Part shown: in pieces, positions 10,093 through 19,875 of the stretch
Position numbering within the stretch: position 1 is the first letter of the stretch
Layout: every line of letters starts with the position of its first letter
Assembly (NCBI GenBank): GCA_009801015.1
Contig: VHZZ01002828.1
Location: 81,557-103,406 of the forward strand
Length of the DNA: 21,850 bases
Source of the DNA: Silene noctiflora
Taxonomy: Eukaryota > Streptophyta > Magnoliopsida > Caryophyllales > Caryophyllaceae
Reading direction: 5' to 3'
The notes under the pieces: generated by a model
What the model was told of the DNA's origin: nothing
Databases searched by the model: none
What the model saw: the letters and a program-made list of their open reading frames with translations, nothing else
Made by a program: the position numbers and the translations under genes

Positions 10093-11023
10093 TTCCTTTG
10101 TTATGGTCTTGTACTTGTTTTTTGTTTTATTTGGATGTCATATTGATTTTCATAGCATTGTTTTGTTTCTTATTGCGTTGTTTTGGTTACTTATTAGTCT
10201 TAATTCATGATTCAAATGGATCCTATACTGCGGGGAGATTGATCTTATGATTTGTATGGTTTCGTGAGAAAGATATGTAGTTATACGTGATTGTGATGGG
10301 TAAATGTGAAGAGAGAGTGAAGTAGATGAGCTATTTGGATAAGGAACAAGTTTTGTGTTGCATGGTGAGTGATAATCTCATAAGCTTGAGTAATGTAGTG
10401 ATGTTGTTCTATGGTCAAGTTGTATAGTATGCATAATGAATATAGAAATAGAGGATTCGAAGGACAAATATAAATGATTACAATTTGGAATATGTAGGAA
10501 TTAGTGGAGGAAATTTTATTTATCAAAGTTGGCTAAGGTTGTATGTGATGGAAATTCGTTACACTAAAATGGAACAGAATGGTACCTAGGGAGCTTAGCT
10601 TGATTTATGCTGGAATGAAGATCTGTATATAGTAGTAATGATTGGAAACTCGGTTTATGAAGTAGTGGTTATAATTATGCAAAATCTTGGGAATTTAACG
10701 GTAAGAGGTAACTTATTGGCTTCGGGGTGACGTTGTGCCTAAACAAAGGTGTAATTAATTATGGAGTAATCATGGATTGTTTGGACTTATTGGTAATGAG
10801 TGAGAGTGATTAGAATGTTGAGAGAGATTATTGATAAGAGTAAATGAGAGGTTATTGATACAGATCAATGTATGAGATTAGAGTTTTGGCGCAATGAGAA
10901 GATGAGTGGTTTATTGGAGGGCTAGGTAGTGGGAGTACTGATTTTAAGTTGTTAAGTAGTGTTGGAAAATGTGATGGGGATAGACATATTGATGTGAGTT
11001 TGAATGTGGATGGGGTTTGAAAC

Positions 11024-11028
11024 ATGAA
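11024..11028. repeat. Target-site duplication ATGAA, left copy
   Basis: ATGAA directly precedes the terminal TG of the solo LTR and is matched by ATGAA at 13493-13497 after its terminal CA. A 5 bp duplication is standard for Ty3-gypsy integration. Confidence 0.85.
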
Positions 11029-12318
11029 TGTGAACCCTCGCGTTATAACGGAAAGTAAATGACTAAAATGCAGCGGAAAATACGACTTTTCAAAAACTTT
11101 TGGTTCAAGACACGTGGGTTCATTTAAAACAACAAATTCAAACAGTAGCATAAGTAAAGTTAATATAACACCACAAATGTCTAGCTATCAAAGGGGGAAA
11201 ACGTTCCCACAAATTACAAGACTCAAAAGTGAGTTCAAGCAAACAAAAGGTAAATGTAAATAAATCTCGACACTCGCTAGCTCACACATATCTTCACCCC
11301 AAGTAACACCAACTAGCACATGACATTCATGAAACATGAATGCCACAGTCAGTGGGGAGTAACTCAAGGTTGTCCTAGACATACTATATCCAAACGAACA
11401 TAATTAAGAACGGAATTAATACAATACACGTTGAATAGATAACATAGATAACTTGGCATGAGAAAACAAGGATAAACCTAAAACATACGTATCATAGAGT
11501 CAAAAGGGAATAGAGTGCAACATGAATGTATACACACAACTTATTCAAACACGAGAACGACTCCAATGGTAAATGACATATGCAAATAACCAAAACTATG
11601 CAAGATTTTTCCACTCTAAACTCAATTCCTCTCGGTAGGACGACGACAATAAACGGTCCTAGTCTAAAACTCGCAGGCTCTCGGGATGAACATTTCTTGA
11701 TTCGACATGCAATAAATGTTTCGCATCCAAGACTAAAAGCAACAGAACGGAAGCCGAGTAACCCGAATTTGGTAGAATGACACGAAAGTGGCGGAAAGAT
11801 CGAGTATGAGATAACCAAACCCGGAAGAATGGAACGAGAGAGGCGTAAACAATGTCAAGTTAGTATATAATGCACAATGACTCTACCATAAGAAGACAAC
11901 ATGTCTACCAATAAATGAGAGCCCACAAACATGACTCAAATGACCAATAAGAGCAAACGTGGTAAACAAGGGCGAAACATCCAAATACCGTCATTAAACA
12001 TGTGAAGGGAACAAGTACTAGATGTCATAATGATAAAAAGTGTCAACACAACATACATAAGCATTATAACAAAGGTAAAGAAGCATAATCAACAGGAAAC
12101 ATAAAACCCAATGCAAAACAACAAATTTAGAACTCGAATACAACAAGGGTCAATTTTAAACGATTATAACTTGTGTTCTAGACATGAGAATGAGGTGAAA
12201 CCAATTGGAGGTGATAGATTATCCTCTTACGGTTTAACGGTAGGTCATAAGCCCAAAAAAAATAAGAAATTAGAGAGATATGACCATTTTAGTAAAACGC
12301 GACAGTGAAGGAAAATTC

Positions 12319-12485
12319 TACCTGACCGGGCATAATTTTACCCGCTCGGGTAAAACTTTACCCGATCGAATAAAATTTCACCCCTCGGCGACAAAACCCA
12401 AAAAACACATTTTACCCAACCGGTTATAACTTTACCCGACCGGATAAACTTTACCTGGCCGGGTAAAATTTTACCCATCGGCGAC
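12319..12485. repeat. Palindrome cassette B: TTTACCCG-NN-CGGGTAAA units in a 93 bp duplication
   Basis: Related 16-18 base inverted repeats start at 12319, 12337, 12357, 12411, 12431 and 12450, for example TTTACCCGCTCGGGTAAA (12337-12354) and TTTACCTGGCCGGGTAAA (12450-12467). Each trio is closed by a half-unit ending CTCGGCGAC or ATCGGCGAC (near 12381 and 12474). The two sets are offset by 92-94 bases, so a ~93 bp block of three palindromes plus a closing half has been duplicated. Arms are up to eight bases with a two-base centre. The flank to the left matches that of cassette A. Confidence 0.8.
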
Positions 12486-12680
12486 ACACAGGTAAAACGT
12501 TTAGATCTTCGTCTTTTTCCTTAGCCAAAAAAGGTGAACCTCATGTAAACTTAACAATGCTCAACACCAAGCAACAATGGAGGCATGAACCACCCCTAAA
12601 TACATCAAATTCCAACCTAATACATATAAGAGAATCACTATATCATGTTATCAAGACAAGTATAAACATGAGTTTGATCT

Positions 12681-12705
12681 AAAATAAAAATAAAAATAAA
12701 AATAA
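12681..12705. repeat. AAAAT-type microsatellite
   Basis: Four to five copies of an AAAAT/TAAAA pentamer occur in the solo LTR. This is low-complexity sequence with no further signal. Confidence 0.85.
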
Positions 12706-13492
12706 TCCAATTTTAGCCAATTGATATTATCTTCAACAAACATGCTTAGTATTCTATTCATATGCTTAAGAGAACATCCAACAACAATTATCCAAGCAAG
12801 AAACATGGATTAACATGTAATGTTACTAACTTTATTAGAACAAAGACTAATTTCTAACAATTAAAGCACATAAATGATAATATACCGAGTAACCTACCAT
12901 CGTTACCTTTTTGGACTTCTAATCTTCCAAAGTCTCATCAATCTTGTAACAATCCGCGTCGGGGTCTTCAAGGTTGCTTCCTAACAACAATTTCAAAGAA
13001 ATTAAGTCAATTACTCTAACCCTAGAAAGACGGAATTTTAGAAAACTTGAGAAAGAACTAGACTTTATTACTTGGACAGATGGAGAGCGAGAAAATAGAA
13101 AGAATGGCGCGAAAATGGAACAGTTTAGTGAAGAAATGGGAGAGTTGTGCTAGTTTTAAGCTCTCACGTGAAATATGGTGTTTTGTGGAGGTTTGAGAGG
13201 AGAGATTTAAGATTTTTATGAATGAGGAAGATGAAGTGGAAGAGTTTCCCCATAAAAGAGATCCTAAAAAGGTCCAACATGATCATACTTGCCCAACAGC
13301 CAAAGTGACTCGGTTTCTACTCAAAATTGATGTAGAACTCGTCTCTAGGTTCCATTTGGGAAGACGGTCCCAAATTCTACAAACTTACATAAAAAATGCT
13401 CTTTTTATAAAAATAAGGTTTAATATGTAAGTATAAAAATAAAATAGCTAATTAATTATAAATTCCAAAGAGCGAATTTTGTGGGTGTTACA

Positions 13493-13497
13493 ATGAA
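13493..13497. repeat. Target-site duplication ATGAA, right copy
   Basis: ATGAA directly follows the terminal GTGTTACA of the solo LTR and matches the left copy at 11024-11028. Confidence 0.85.
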
Positions 13498-13557
13498 CAT
13501 AAGGAAGTATAGTGGTATGAAGTACTATAATGAGGGTGTGAGTTAAAAATTATATGA

Positions 13558-13562
13558 GATAT
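13558..13562. repeat. Target-site duplication GATAT, left copy
   Basis: GATAT precedes the first TG of the non-autonomous element and is repeated at 16327-16331 after its last CA. The ~60 bases between this site and the solo LTR (13498-13557) are a remnant of the C-poor host element. Confidence 0.9.
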
Positions 13563-14340
13563 TGATGTAAAATAAACTCGAACTAAGACAGAACAGATCG
13601 TTTGAATGTCCGAATGGCCTCTGAAAATATGAGTTTAATAAAATCGCAGCGGAATATGTTGTATTTTTGGTGTTTTTTTTTTTTTGTCTAATAAATGCAT
13701 GAAAATAAAAGGGATATGAATTAGTTGTGAAAATCTCGCAAGACCCCTCAACTAAAACTAGGTTTGTGTATAACTCTCACCTCGTAAGGATCAAACTAAA
13801 CACTAGGGTTTCAACCTCGCAAGGAAGAAAAAAGGTACTACTCTTGAAAGACAAGAAAAGGATGCTCGCAAGCAATTAAGTTTAAAACTCAACTTTAATT
13901 TTTATTCGATGTATATAAAATAAGGATACAAACATCTCTATATATAGATAACTAGAATGACTCTTAAATGGAATAAGGAAAGAATCTTCCTTAACCAACT
14001 TTCTTATTCTAATCGTGTGAACATGATTCCTAAGACAACTCAAATTACCTTATTCCTACCTTAACTTAAATTAGGAAAGTATACCTTAACTGTTTTTAGG
14101 AAACTATAATTCTATCACAACTAGGAAAATAAATAACTTCTATTACAATATGGAAATAATAAAACTAATTCAATTAGGATATGAATTCTTTCAGGAAAGA
14201 AGTCTCGACATCACTGCCTTGGTCCCAAGTAATCATTTGAACACGCCGGAATAATACTGAAACATTTTAAACAATCTCGGAGTTTGTTCACTTTCTCTTG
14301 TTGTGACTGATTCCTTTCCATTACCCATGTTCCTGCATCA
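13563..14340 (-). repeat. 3' LTR of the non-autonomous element
   Basis: On the + strand it starts TGATGTAAAATAAACTCG and ends CCTGCATCA, so the ends form TGATG...CATCA. It aligns along its whole length with 15547-16326, with scattered substitutions and a few one-base gaps. It carries a T-run of about 15 near 13673-13687. A TATA-like CTATATATAG lies at 13938-13947. Confidence 0.93.
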
Positions 14341-14356
14341 TTCTCCCTTTCTTTTT
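14341..14356 (-). other. Polypurine tract of the non-autonomous element
   Basis: On the - strand AAAAAGAAAGGGAGAA lies immediately before the 3' LTR (TGATGCAGG...). Its position and all-purine make-up are as expected for the second-strand primer. Confidence 0.85.
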
Positions 14357-14479
14357 GAGACTTTGTCCTCAAATTTTGAAGATGTTTGATGCCACCAAGA
14401 TCAAAAACAATGCTTAATAATTTAGTTCCAAGCTTGAATAAGAACATGAAGCTAGTTGCGCACACCCTTGATTTCTTCT

Positions 14480-15469
14480 TCAACTCGTCATCTTTAATAT
14501 AGTCTTCATGTTTATCGATCTTAAGTGATTTAAACTTGTAACGAGTATTATAAACAAAAACCTTATTGTGCCATCTTTTCTTGGGCTTTCCTTTCTTCTG
14601 TTCTCCTTTCTCATGCCTTTCATTCTTTGTTCATTGTGTCTTTCTCCCTGCCATCCTTCATGCACTAAGCTTGAAAGTTCGACATTCATTGCACCAATAT
14701 TATTATTAGCTTCCATAAGAATCGAATTTAACAAGAAAGAAGTATTACCATCATATAACTGCTCATCTATATAAGACTCAATTGGAGATTTATAGTTATA
14801 CTCAAATAACACGGTGTTTGAAAATTTTCATTGCTAAGAACTGTTATGATAAACGAATCCCATTGATAAGATGATGGATTCTTTGTTAGTTACTCCTTCC
14901 TCCTCTTTCTGCGAATCAACTGTGTAAAAATTTGTCGGCTCTTTGATCTTGTTAGAATCCAAAGTCTCCTCATCACCATCAACTTCATTAAAACCTTCTT
15001 CAAATTCTTCATAAAAAATAGCAGGTAGATTTGGATCAAATAACGATGCATCTTTTATATGAGATTCATCCTAAAAAGAAAATAGGCCATCATTAATCAC
15101 ATCTTCTGTTTGATCATCATCATTCAAAGGCCCAACTATGATAACCTCGTCTTCTTCTTTTGGTTCATCATCTTGAATCTGATAGTAGTCTTCTATCTGA
15201 CAGACTTCTGTACTGTTCGTTTCGACAAGATCAAGTATCATCTTTCCAATATCTCCTACATGTTTCTCTTATTGTTCCTCGTGAATGCCATCAAAAAACT
15301 ATTTCTTTGTCTCTTGTTTTTGTACTTCATAATATTGAACAAAATCACATTCAAACTTTCCTAACTTGTTTAAAAGATGATCAAACTCTCTTACTATTTC
15401 CTTGAATAATAAAGAAATCGCAAGTTCCTCCAACTTCTTGAATTCACGTTTGAATTTCCATCGAGACAT
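14480..15469 (-). pseudogene. Decayed ~330-codon reading frame of unknown function
   Basis: From ATG at 15469, one frame can be followed to TGA at 14482-14480. It is broken by in-frame stops at 15301-15299 (codon 57), 15271-15269 (67), 15073-15071 (133), 14836-14834 (212) and 14830-14828 (214). The start is Lys/Leu-rich and probably helical (MSRWKFKREFKKLEELAISL). The middle is strongly acidic (DDEPKEEDEVIIVGPLNDDD, then FYEEFEEGFNEVD), and the segment after codon 270 is basic (GMRKENRRKESPRKDG). A second frame, from about 14600 to 14357, continues with KFKSLKIDKHEDYIKDDELK and reaches the PPT, suggesting one frameshift near 14590. I see no zinc knuckle, protease, RT or integrase motif and do not recognise the protein. 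It may be a highly diverged gag or a captured host fragment. The stops (TAG, TAA, TAG, TAG, TGA) are of the kind made by decay of methylated C in CAG, CAA or CGA. Confidence 0.6.
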
Positions 15470-15531
15470 AGCCACAAGTGACAAAAGATAAACCCAAGGA
15501 CCGTCTTGGTTTAAGGAAATCAAGAGCCGAA

Positions 15532-15543
15532 GCCCTGATACCA
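15532..15543 (-). other. tRNA-iMet primer binding site of the non-autonomous element
   Basis: On the - strand TGGTATCAGGGC begins three bases after the 5' LTR end. It differs by one base from the plant iMet PBS TGGTATCAGAGC. It fixes the - strand orientation of the element. Confidence 0.88.
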
Positions 15544-15546
15544 AAT

Positions 15547-16326
15547 TGATGTAAAATAAACTCGGACTAAGATTGAACAGATCGTTGGACTATCCGAATG
15601 GCCTCTGAAAGTTTGAGTTTAATAAAATCGCAGCAGAATATGTTGTATTTTTGGTGTTTTTTTATTTTTTTGTATAGTAGATGCACGAAAATAAAAGGGA
15701 TATGAATTATTTGTGAAAATCTCGCAAGAACCCCGAAATAAAACTTGGTTTATGTATAACTCTCACCTCGCAAGGATCAAACTAAACACTAGGGTTTCAA
15801 CCTCCCAACGAAGAAAAAAGGTATTAATCTCGCAAGACTTGAAAGGGATGCTCTCAAGCAATTAAGTTTAAACTCAACTTTGATTTTTATTCGATGTATA
15901 TAAAATAAGGATACAAACATCTCTATTTATAGCTAACTAGAATGACTCCTAAATGGAATAAGGAAACAATCTTCCTTAACCAACTTTCCTATTCTAATCG
16001 TGTGAAGACGATTCCTAAGACAACTCAAATTACCTTATTCCTACCTTAACTTAAGTTGGGAAACTATACATTAACTATTTTTAAGAAACTATAATTTTAT
16101 CTCAACTAGGAAAATAAATAACTCCAATTACAATAAGGAAATAATAAAATTAATTCGATTAGGATATAACTTCTTTTAGGAAAGAAGTCTCGACATCACT
16201 GCCTTGGGTGCCAAGTAATTATCAAAACACGCTAGAATAATGCTGAAGCATTTCGAACAATCTTGGAGAGTGTTCACTTTCTCTTGTTCTGATTGATTCT
16301 TTTCCAGTACCCATGCTCCTGCATCA
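15547..16326 (-). repeat. 5' LTR of the non-autonomous element
   Basis: This is the direct repeat of 13563-14340, with the same TGATG...CATCA ends. On the - strand it holds a TATA box, CTATAAATAG, at 15923-15932. Transcription would run leftward through the PBS into the decayed frame. Confidence 0.93.
15923..15932 (-). promoter_or_regulatory. TATA box in the 5' LTR of the non-autonomous element
   Basis: CTATAAATAG on the - strand lies about 400 bases from the LTR's 5' end. The other LTR has CTATATATAG at the matching place (13938-13947), so a TATA-type word is kept in both copies despite general divergence. Confidence 0.55.
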
Positions 16327-16331
16327 GATAT
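16327..16331. repeat. Target-site duplication GATAT, right copy
   Basis: GATAT follows the last CA of the element and matches 13558-13562. Removing the element rejoins the C-poor host sequence. Confidence 0.9.
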
Positions 16332-17303
16332 GGGAGAAGAAATTTTTATTAGAAGTTTAGAAGAATTAAGGGAGTGAGGAATTAGGAGAGTTGTTGCATG
16401 GTATGAGGATTTGGTGGTAAGTTAAGTGGAGGATCGTGTGAGGTGTTTAATGAATTTCGATGGTGTTTTGATAGTAACATGAGGTACTGTAATAAGTTTT
16501 TGGCGGCTTGTGATTGTTACTAACATGTTTTAGGTGGTATAATTGGTATGGATATTGAGGTACTTCTTGTTCATTGATTTCATGGAGTTTGTTATTGGGG
16601 ATGATCGTCATGGTGTTGTCGCAAGCGACTCGATGTAATGTTGTTACAAAAAAAAAGGGAAATCAGTCATTGGAAGGGGTTAGCTATATGGACGTTGGGA
16701 TTGATATTCGTAGCTACCAGAAAGCATAGGATGTTAAAATGGAAATTGCATGTTCGTTGTGTAATCGGAATGGTACTCATGACCCCATAAAACGTCCAAG
16801 TTGCATAATTATTTTATATGGGTAATTGACCTGATGTGATAATTACGTGAATTGTAGAATGTGATATGTAATGCATATCATTTTAACATGTTGTTAGAGA
16901 TGTGTTAATTTAATACTTATGTTATCTAGGATGATCGATTAAATTGAGTGCTTAGTTATGATATATGTAAGTGATTGTGAGATTTTGACCCTGTGAATGA
17001 TAGTATAAGATGTTATTCATAATGTTGTCATCTAATTGTTGTGTGTAATATCCATTATGCATCGTGATCTAGTAAGGCGAAATTAAGGAGGTGTAATAAA
17101 TGGTTGGGAAGAGTTGTGATATTGTTATTATTCCTTGTCAAGGATGAAGTAGTAGGACAATGTTTATGAGAATGTATGAATGCGGCTGTTGGACCGAGAT
17201 CTATTTGAGAAACGAACATTGAAAGATTATGTTTATTCTAGTACTGGCATGTAGATTGGTGTCGCTTTTCCAATACCGTTGTTTCCTTTAACGTTCAACT
17301 TGT

Positions 17304-17339
<36 letters not shown>

Positions 17340-18309
17340 GAGAGAGAGAGTAGCTTATATAATGGATTGGATGATTTTAACTATGGTTGTTGCGTCGTTG
17401 TCACATTCCTTAGACACTTAGGTACCAGGTTATAGTCATTGGAGTACTTTCGGAAGCTAATTGGATGAGTTATTTATTGACGTAGTAGTGGCTGGTAATT
17501 TTCAAAATATGTGTCGTATTGAGCTAGAACCTGTAAGTGATTCATAATATTTTGTTGGCACAATAGGGCTCGAGTGTTGGGGAATGAGTGCTATGTTAAT
17601 GAATGGACGAGTTTGGTAGCGATAAAAAGAATCTTTGAGGATCTCATTGGTGTGTAAGAATTTTGGGTCTTGTGTTATGTAGTCAGGATAGGTGCGGAAA
17701 TCACGGGTGTTTTCTTGTGCGGGAGTGTTGAAAAGTGAATTTAGTGGACTGGTTAGAGAGATAGAGAGTATTGAATATGGGAGTAGTCATCGGTGTGGAG
17801 TTAAAGAGATATGGTTATCAGTGAGACAGAAGGATGATAATGAAAGAAAAGCTAAGGATCTAATGGTTATTGGGTTACGAGGACGTAATATTTGACTTAA
17901 GAATGGTGGGATGACACACTGCGGTGATGGACATTTTGTGATATATTTTGCAATTGGTTGTTAGTTATGTTATTGCGGTACTATTAAGCATGAACCACGA
18001 CGTGTTTTAGTTGTAGAATCAAGGATAGACTTGAGTGTTGATGTTGGTAAATCCAATGGTGATGCTCGTGATATTAATTATTTGGTGATGCTTTTGGTAT
18101 TAATAAGTCAAATAATGTCGAGTCAATTAGGTGTTTTTTAGTATATTTGTTATCAAATTCTGGGTTTTGAATATGAAATGTTGCATATGCCTGTTGATAC
18201 ACTTTGGTTGTAACTTTGGTAATTTGCATTCATTTTGATTTGTTTATCTTGAGAAACTTATAATGTAGTATGTTTGGTGACTCGGGAAGGAAAGTCAAGG
18301 CAAGGAACA
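16332..18309 (+). mobile_element. Non-coding, C-poor internal region of a Tekay-like element (possible LARD), right part
   Basis: This continues 9106-11023 after two nested insertions. It has the same excess of G over C on the + strand (for example 19 G and 4 C in 17581-17640). No coding frame shows a domain; the 67-codon frame at 17692-17895 has none. A GA microsatellite lies at 17303-17350. It ends in a purine-rich stretch (GGGAAGGAAAG near 18284), which could be a decayed PPT, and then meets a - strand LTR at 18310. Since that LTR points the other way, it is not this element's own 3' LTR, so the true 3' end is lost or outside the window. Confidence 0.45.
17303..17350. repeat. GA microsatellite
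   Basis: A run of AG/GA dinucleotides of about 48 bases is broken by single A and C changes near 17328 and 17338. This is ordinary simple-sequence DNA. Confidence 0.95.
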
Positions 18310-18976
18310 TGTAACACTCCCATCAATTAAGAAGCCTTTAATAAGGTCTTCCTAGCCAATGGAGGTGATACACATCTTCGTGTCCCAAGGTAGTAGCGCG
18401 AACAACTAAGAAGAAGCAAATTTAGAACAGATAAGTTTAAAGTTAAGGGAGTTATTACATATTCGAGATTTAAATTACAATCCTAAATTATACAAACCAA
18501 AGGGAAATAGTAGGAGTCTAATGAATAATGTCAAAAACTAAGAAATGCAAAATGGTGACATGCTAAGTTAAGGACCGCCCCGAGCCTCTGACTCAACCAT
18601 ATGCACAAATCTATCTGTCAATCCACTGCTCCCCATATGACTTGAAATATTATATGGTTCACCACAGATTTTGAAAACATAAAGGTCAGTCTTAATAATA
18701 CGATTGCTTACGATATAACATTAGTATGCAATATGAAGTGCAATAATGATATGCAAGAATGATGTATGCTAACTACAAGCAACCTCTAAGCACCCCTCCT
18801 TCTCCAAACCAAACTAGGTGATGGCATCGCAACACCGCCACCAACAGCCGGAATGCAGTCTGTAAAAGATACCCGGGACACGCTCAAAGTACCGAGCCTG
18901 GGCGCTAACTGGACCCCTTCCAGACCTCGTGACACCACACGAATCCCTCTATACTAAAGTCATTAACGTTCACGTC

Positions 18977-19040
18977 CCTCTTGGAGTGGGAAACTCCAAG
19001 AGGTTACCCAAGTGTAAGACGGTCTCTCTATTCGTCTTAC
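18977..19040. other. Two adjacent perfect hairpins inside an LTR
   Basis: Hairpin 1 has 11 bp arms, CCTCTTGGAGT (18977-18987) and ACTCCAAGAGG (18993-19003), with loop GGGAA. Hairpin 2 has 8 bp arms, GTAAGACG (19014-19021) and CGTCTTAC (19033-19040), with an 11-base loop. Both fall about 850 bases downstream of the LTR's TATA box and would be in its RNA. Roles in packaging or dimerisation are known for such stems in other retroelements but not shown here. Confidence 0.6.
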
Positions 19041-19355
19041 GTCTCGACAACAACCCAATACAAATGCACCAACAATCCACCACCAACCTCCTCCAACATC
19101 CACAAGTAACCAAAGTATGCACAATATATGTCAAATATGCCTTTCCACATTAACATGAACCACAATATGACATGAATGGATATGTTCATCATTATTCCAA
19201 CCTATTAATCATCAATTCTCCAATTTTTTGTTATAACACAATTCAAATGATAATGTGAAGCTAATACCACTTACCCAGCAACATAATATGGTGAATTTTC
19301 AATACTAATATGCAACCAACATTAATTTCCCAACTAATCATGTTATGATGTAATT

Positions 19356-19397
19356 ATGACGTAGAGTAAGGAATTTATGACGTAGAGTAAGGAATTC
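19356..19397. repeat. 21 bp tandem repeat, two copies
   Basis: ATGACGTAGAGTAAGGAATT(T/C) occurs twice, head to tail, with a single difference. The near identity points to a recent small duplication within the LTR. Confidence 0.9.
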
Positions 19398-19867
19398 ATG
19401 GCAATTAAGACAAATGTAAACAATTATATTACTAAGACCGAGTAGGGAAACCCTACCTCTTACAAATCTTCAACAACAACAAGCACACTCTAGAACAGCT
19501 CCTCTAAGAAGTCTTCTCCTACATTTAATTAAGGAAATAACTATTACAAATATTCTCTACAACAATAATAACATTAATACACCCTTATTAACCCACTTAA
19601 TTACCCAACATCCTAATTAAATTCCCATAAAATAAATACCCCAAAGTCTAGGGTTACTAATAATAATAAGAAAAGAAAAAGGGTAATTAACAACTTACAA
19701 ATGTAAAGAAATGAAAAAGATACGAGGCTTGGATACAAAATATTCAAGTTAAGGTGGGAATCTTAAAAGGATAAGGTGTACGGAGTTTTTAAGAGGATTT
19801 TAGGGCGGTTCAAATATGGTAGGAAGTGTTTAGGGTTTCAAAAGTGAAGAAAAATCTGAAAAGAGGG

Positions 19868-19875
19868 TATTTATA
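19868..19875 (-). promoter_or_regulatory. TATA box of the truncated - strand LTR
   Basis: TATAAATA in the context CTTGATATAAATACCC on the - strand. It survives, but the upstream U3 enhancer region is replaced by the neighbouring LTR, so any transcription would now depend on that element's sequence. Confidence 0.5.

Larger units (their letters stand above)
9106..11023 (+). mobile_element. Non-coding, C-poor internal region of a Tekay-like element (possible LARD), left part
   Basis: The region follows a 5' LTR and PBS but holds no gag or pol frame. It is markedly poor in C on the + strand: a hand count of 10261-10440 gives 52 G and 11 C. Many short TGGT/GTGA words recur without clear tandem order. 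The palindrome cassette at 9950-10092 lies inside it. A long, non-coding internal region with intact priming sites is the definition of a large retrotransposon derivative (LARD), moved in trans by an autonomous relative; that is inference here. The sequence continues after two nested insertions, at 13498-13557 and 16332-18309. It could also be a heavily decayed coding element. Confidence 0.45.
11029..13492 (-). mobile_element. Solo LTR of a Tekay-like Ty3-gypsy element, 2464 bp
   Basis: The unit reads TGTGAACCCTCGCG... to ...GTGGGTGTTACA on the + strand and is framed by perfect ATGAA duplications. On the - strand it starts TGTAACACCCACAAAATTC and ends CGCGAGGGTTCACA. It also carries CCGCTGCATTTTAG near its 3' end, similar to TTCCGCTGC near the end of the + strand LTR at 21809. 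That favours - strand orientation. There is no PBS, PPT or second LTR inside, so it is a solo LTR left by LTR-LTR recombination. On the + strand it has more C than G, opposite to the DNA on both sides. Palindrome cassette B (12319-12485) lies about 1 kb from its 5' end. Open frames such as 11492-11818 show no domain. Confidence 0.8.
13563..16326 (-). mobile_element. Complete non-autonomous LTR retrotransposon, 2764 bp
   Basis: Two direct LTRs (13563-14340 and 15547-16326), a PBS (15532-15543), a PPT (14341-14356) and a GATAT target duplication give a full element read on the - strand. The internal region is only 1206 bases, too short for gag-pol. It holds one decayed reading frame of about 330 codons. 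By eye the LTRs differ at roughly one base in ten, so the insertion is old, probably millions of years under usual plant substitution rates (inference). It must have relied on enzymes from another element. It is too large, and has too clear a frame, for a classical TRIM; I cannot tell whether its helper was Copia or Ty3-gypsy. Confidence 0.92.

Noticed and set aside
10852..11151. 99-codon - strand frame
   Set aside because: It crosses the solo LTR border and target duplication at 11024-11029, so it joins two unrelated sequences.
11492..11818. 108-codon - strand frame, and an overlapping + strand frame of 66 codons
   Set aside because: Both lie inside a framed solo LTR. Neither has a motif, and overlapping frames on both strands point to chance.
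18284..18309. Purine-rich stretch as the PPT of the C-poor element, with 18310 as its own 3' LTR
   Set aside because: The LTR at 18310 matches the end of the + strand LTR only in reverse orientation, so it cannot be the same-direction 3' LTR.
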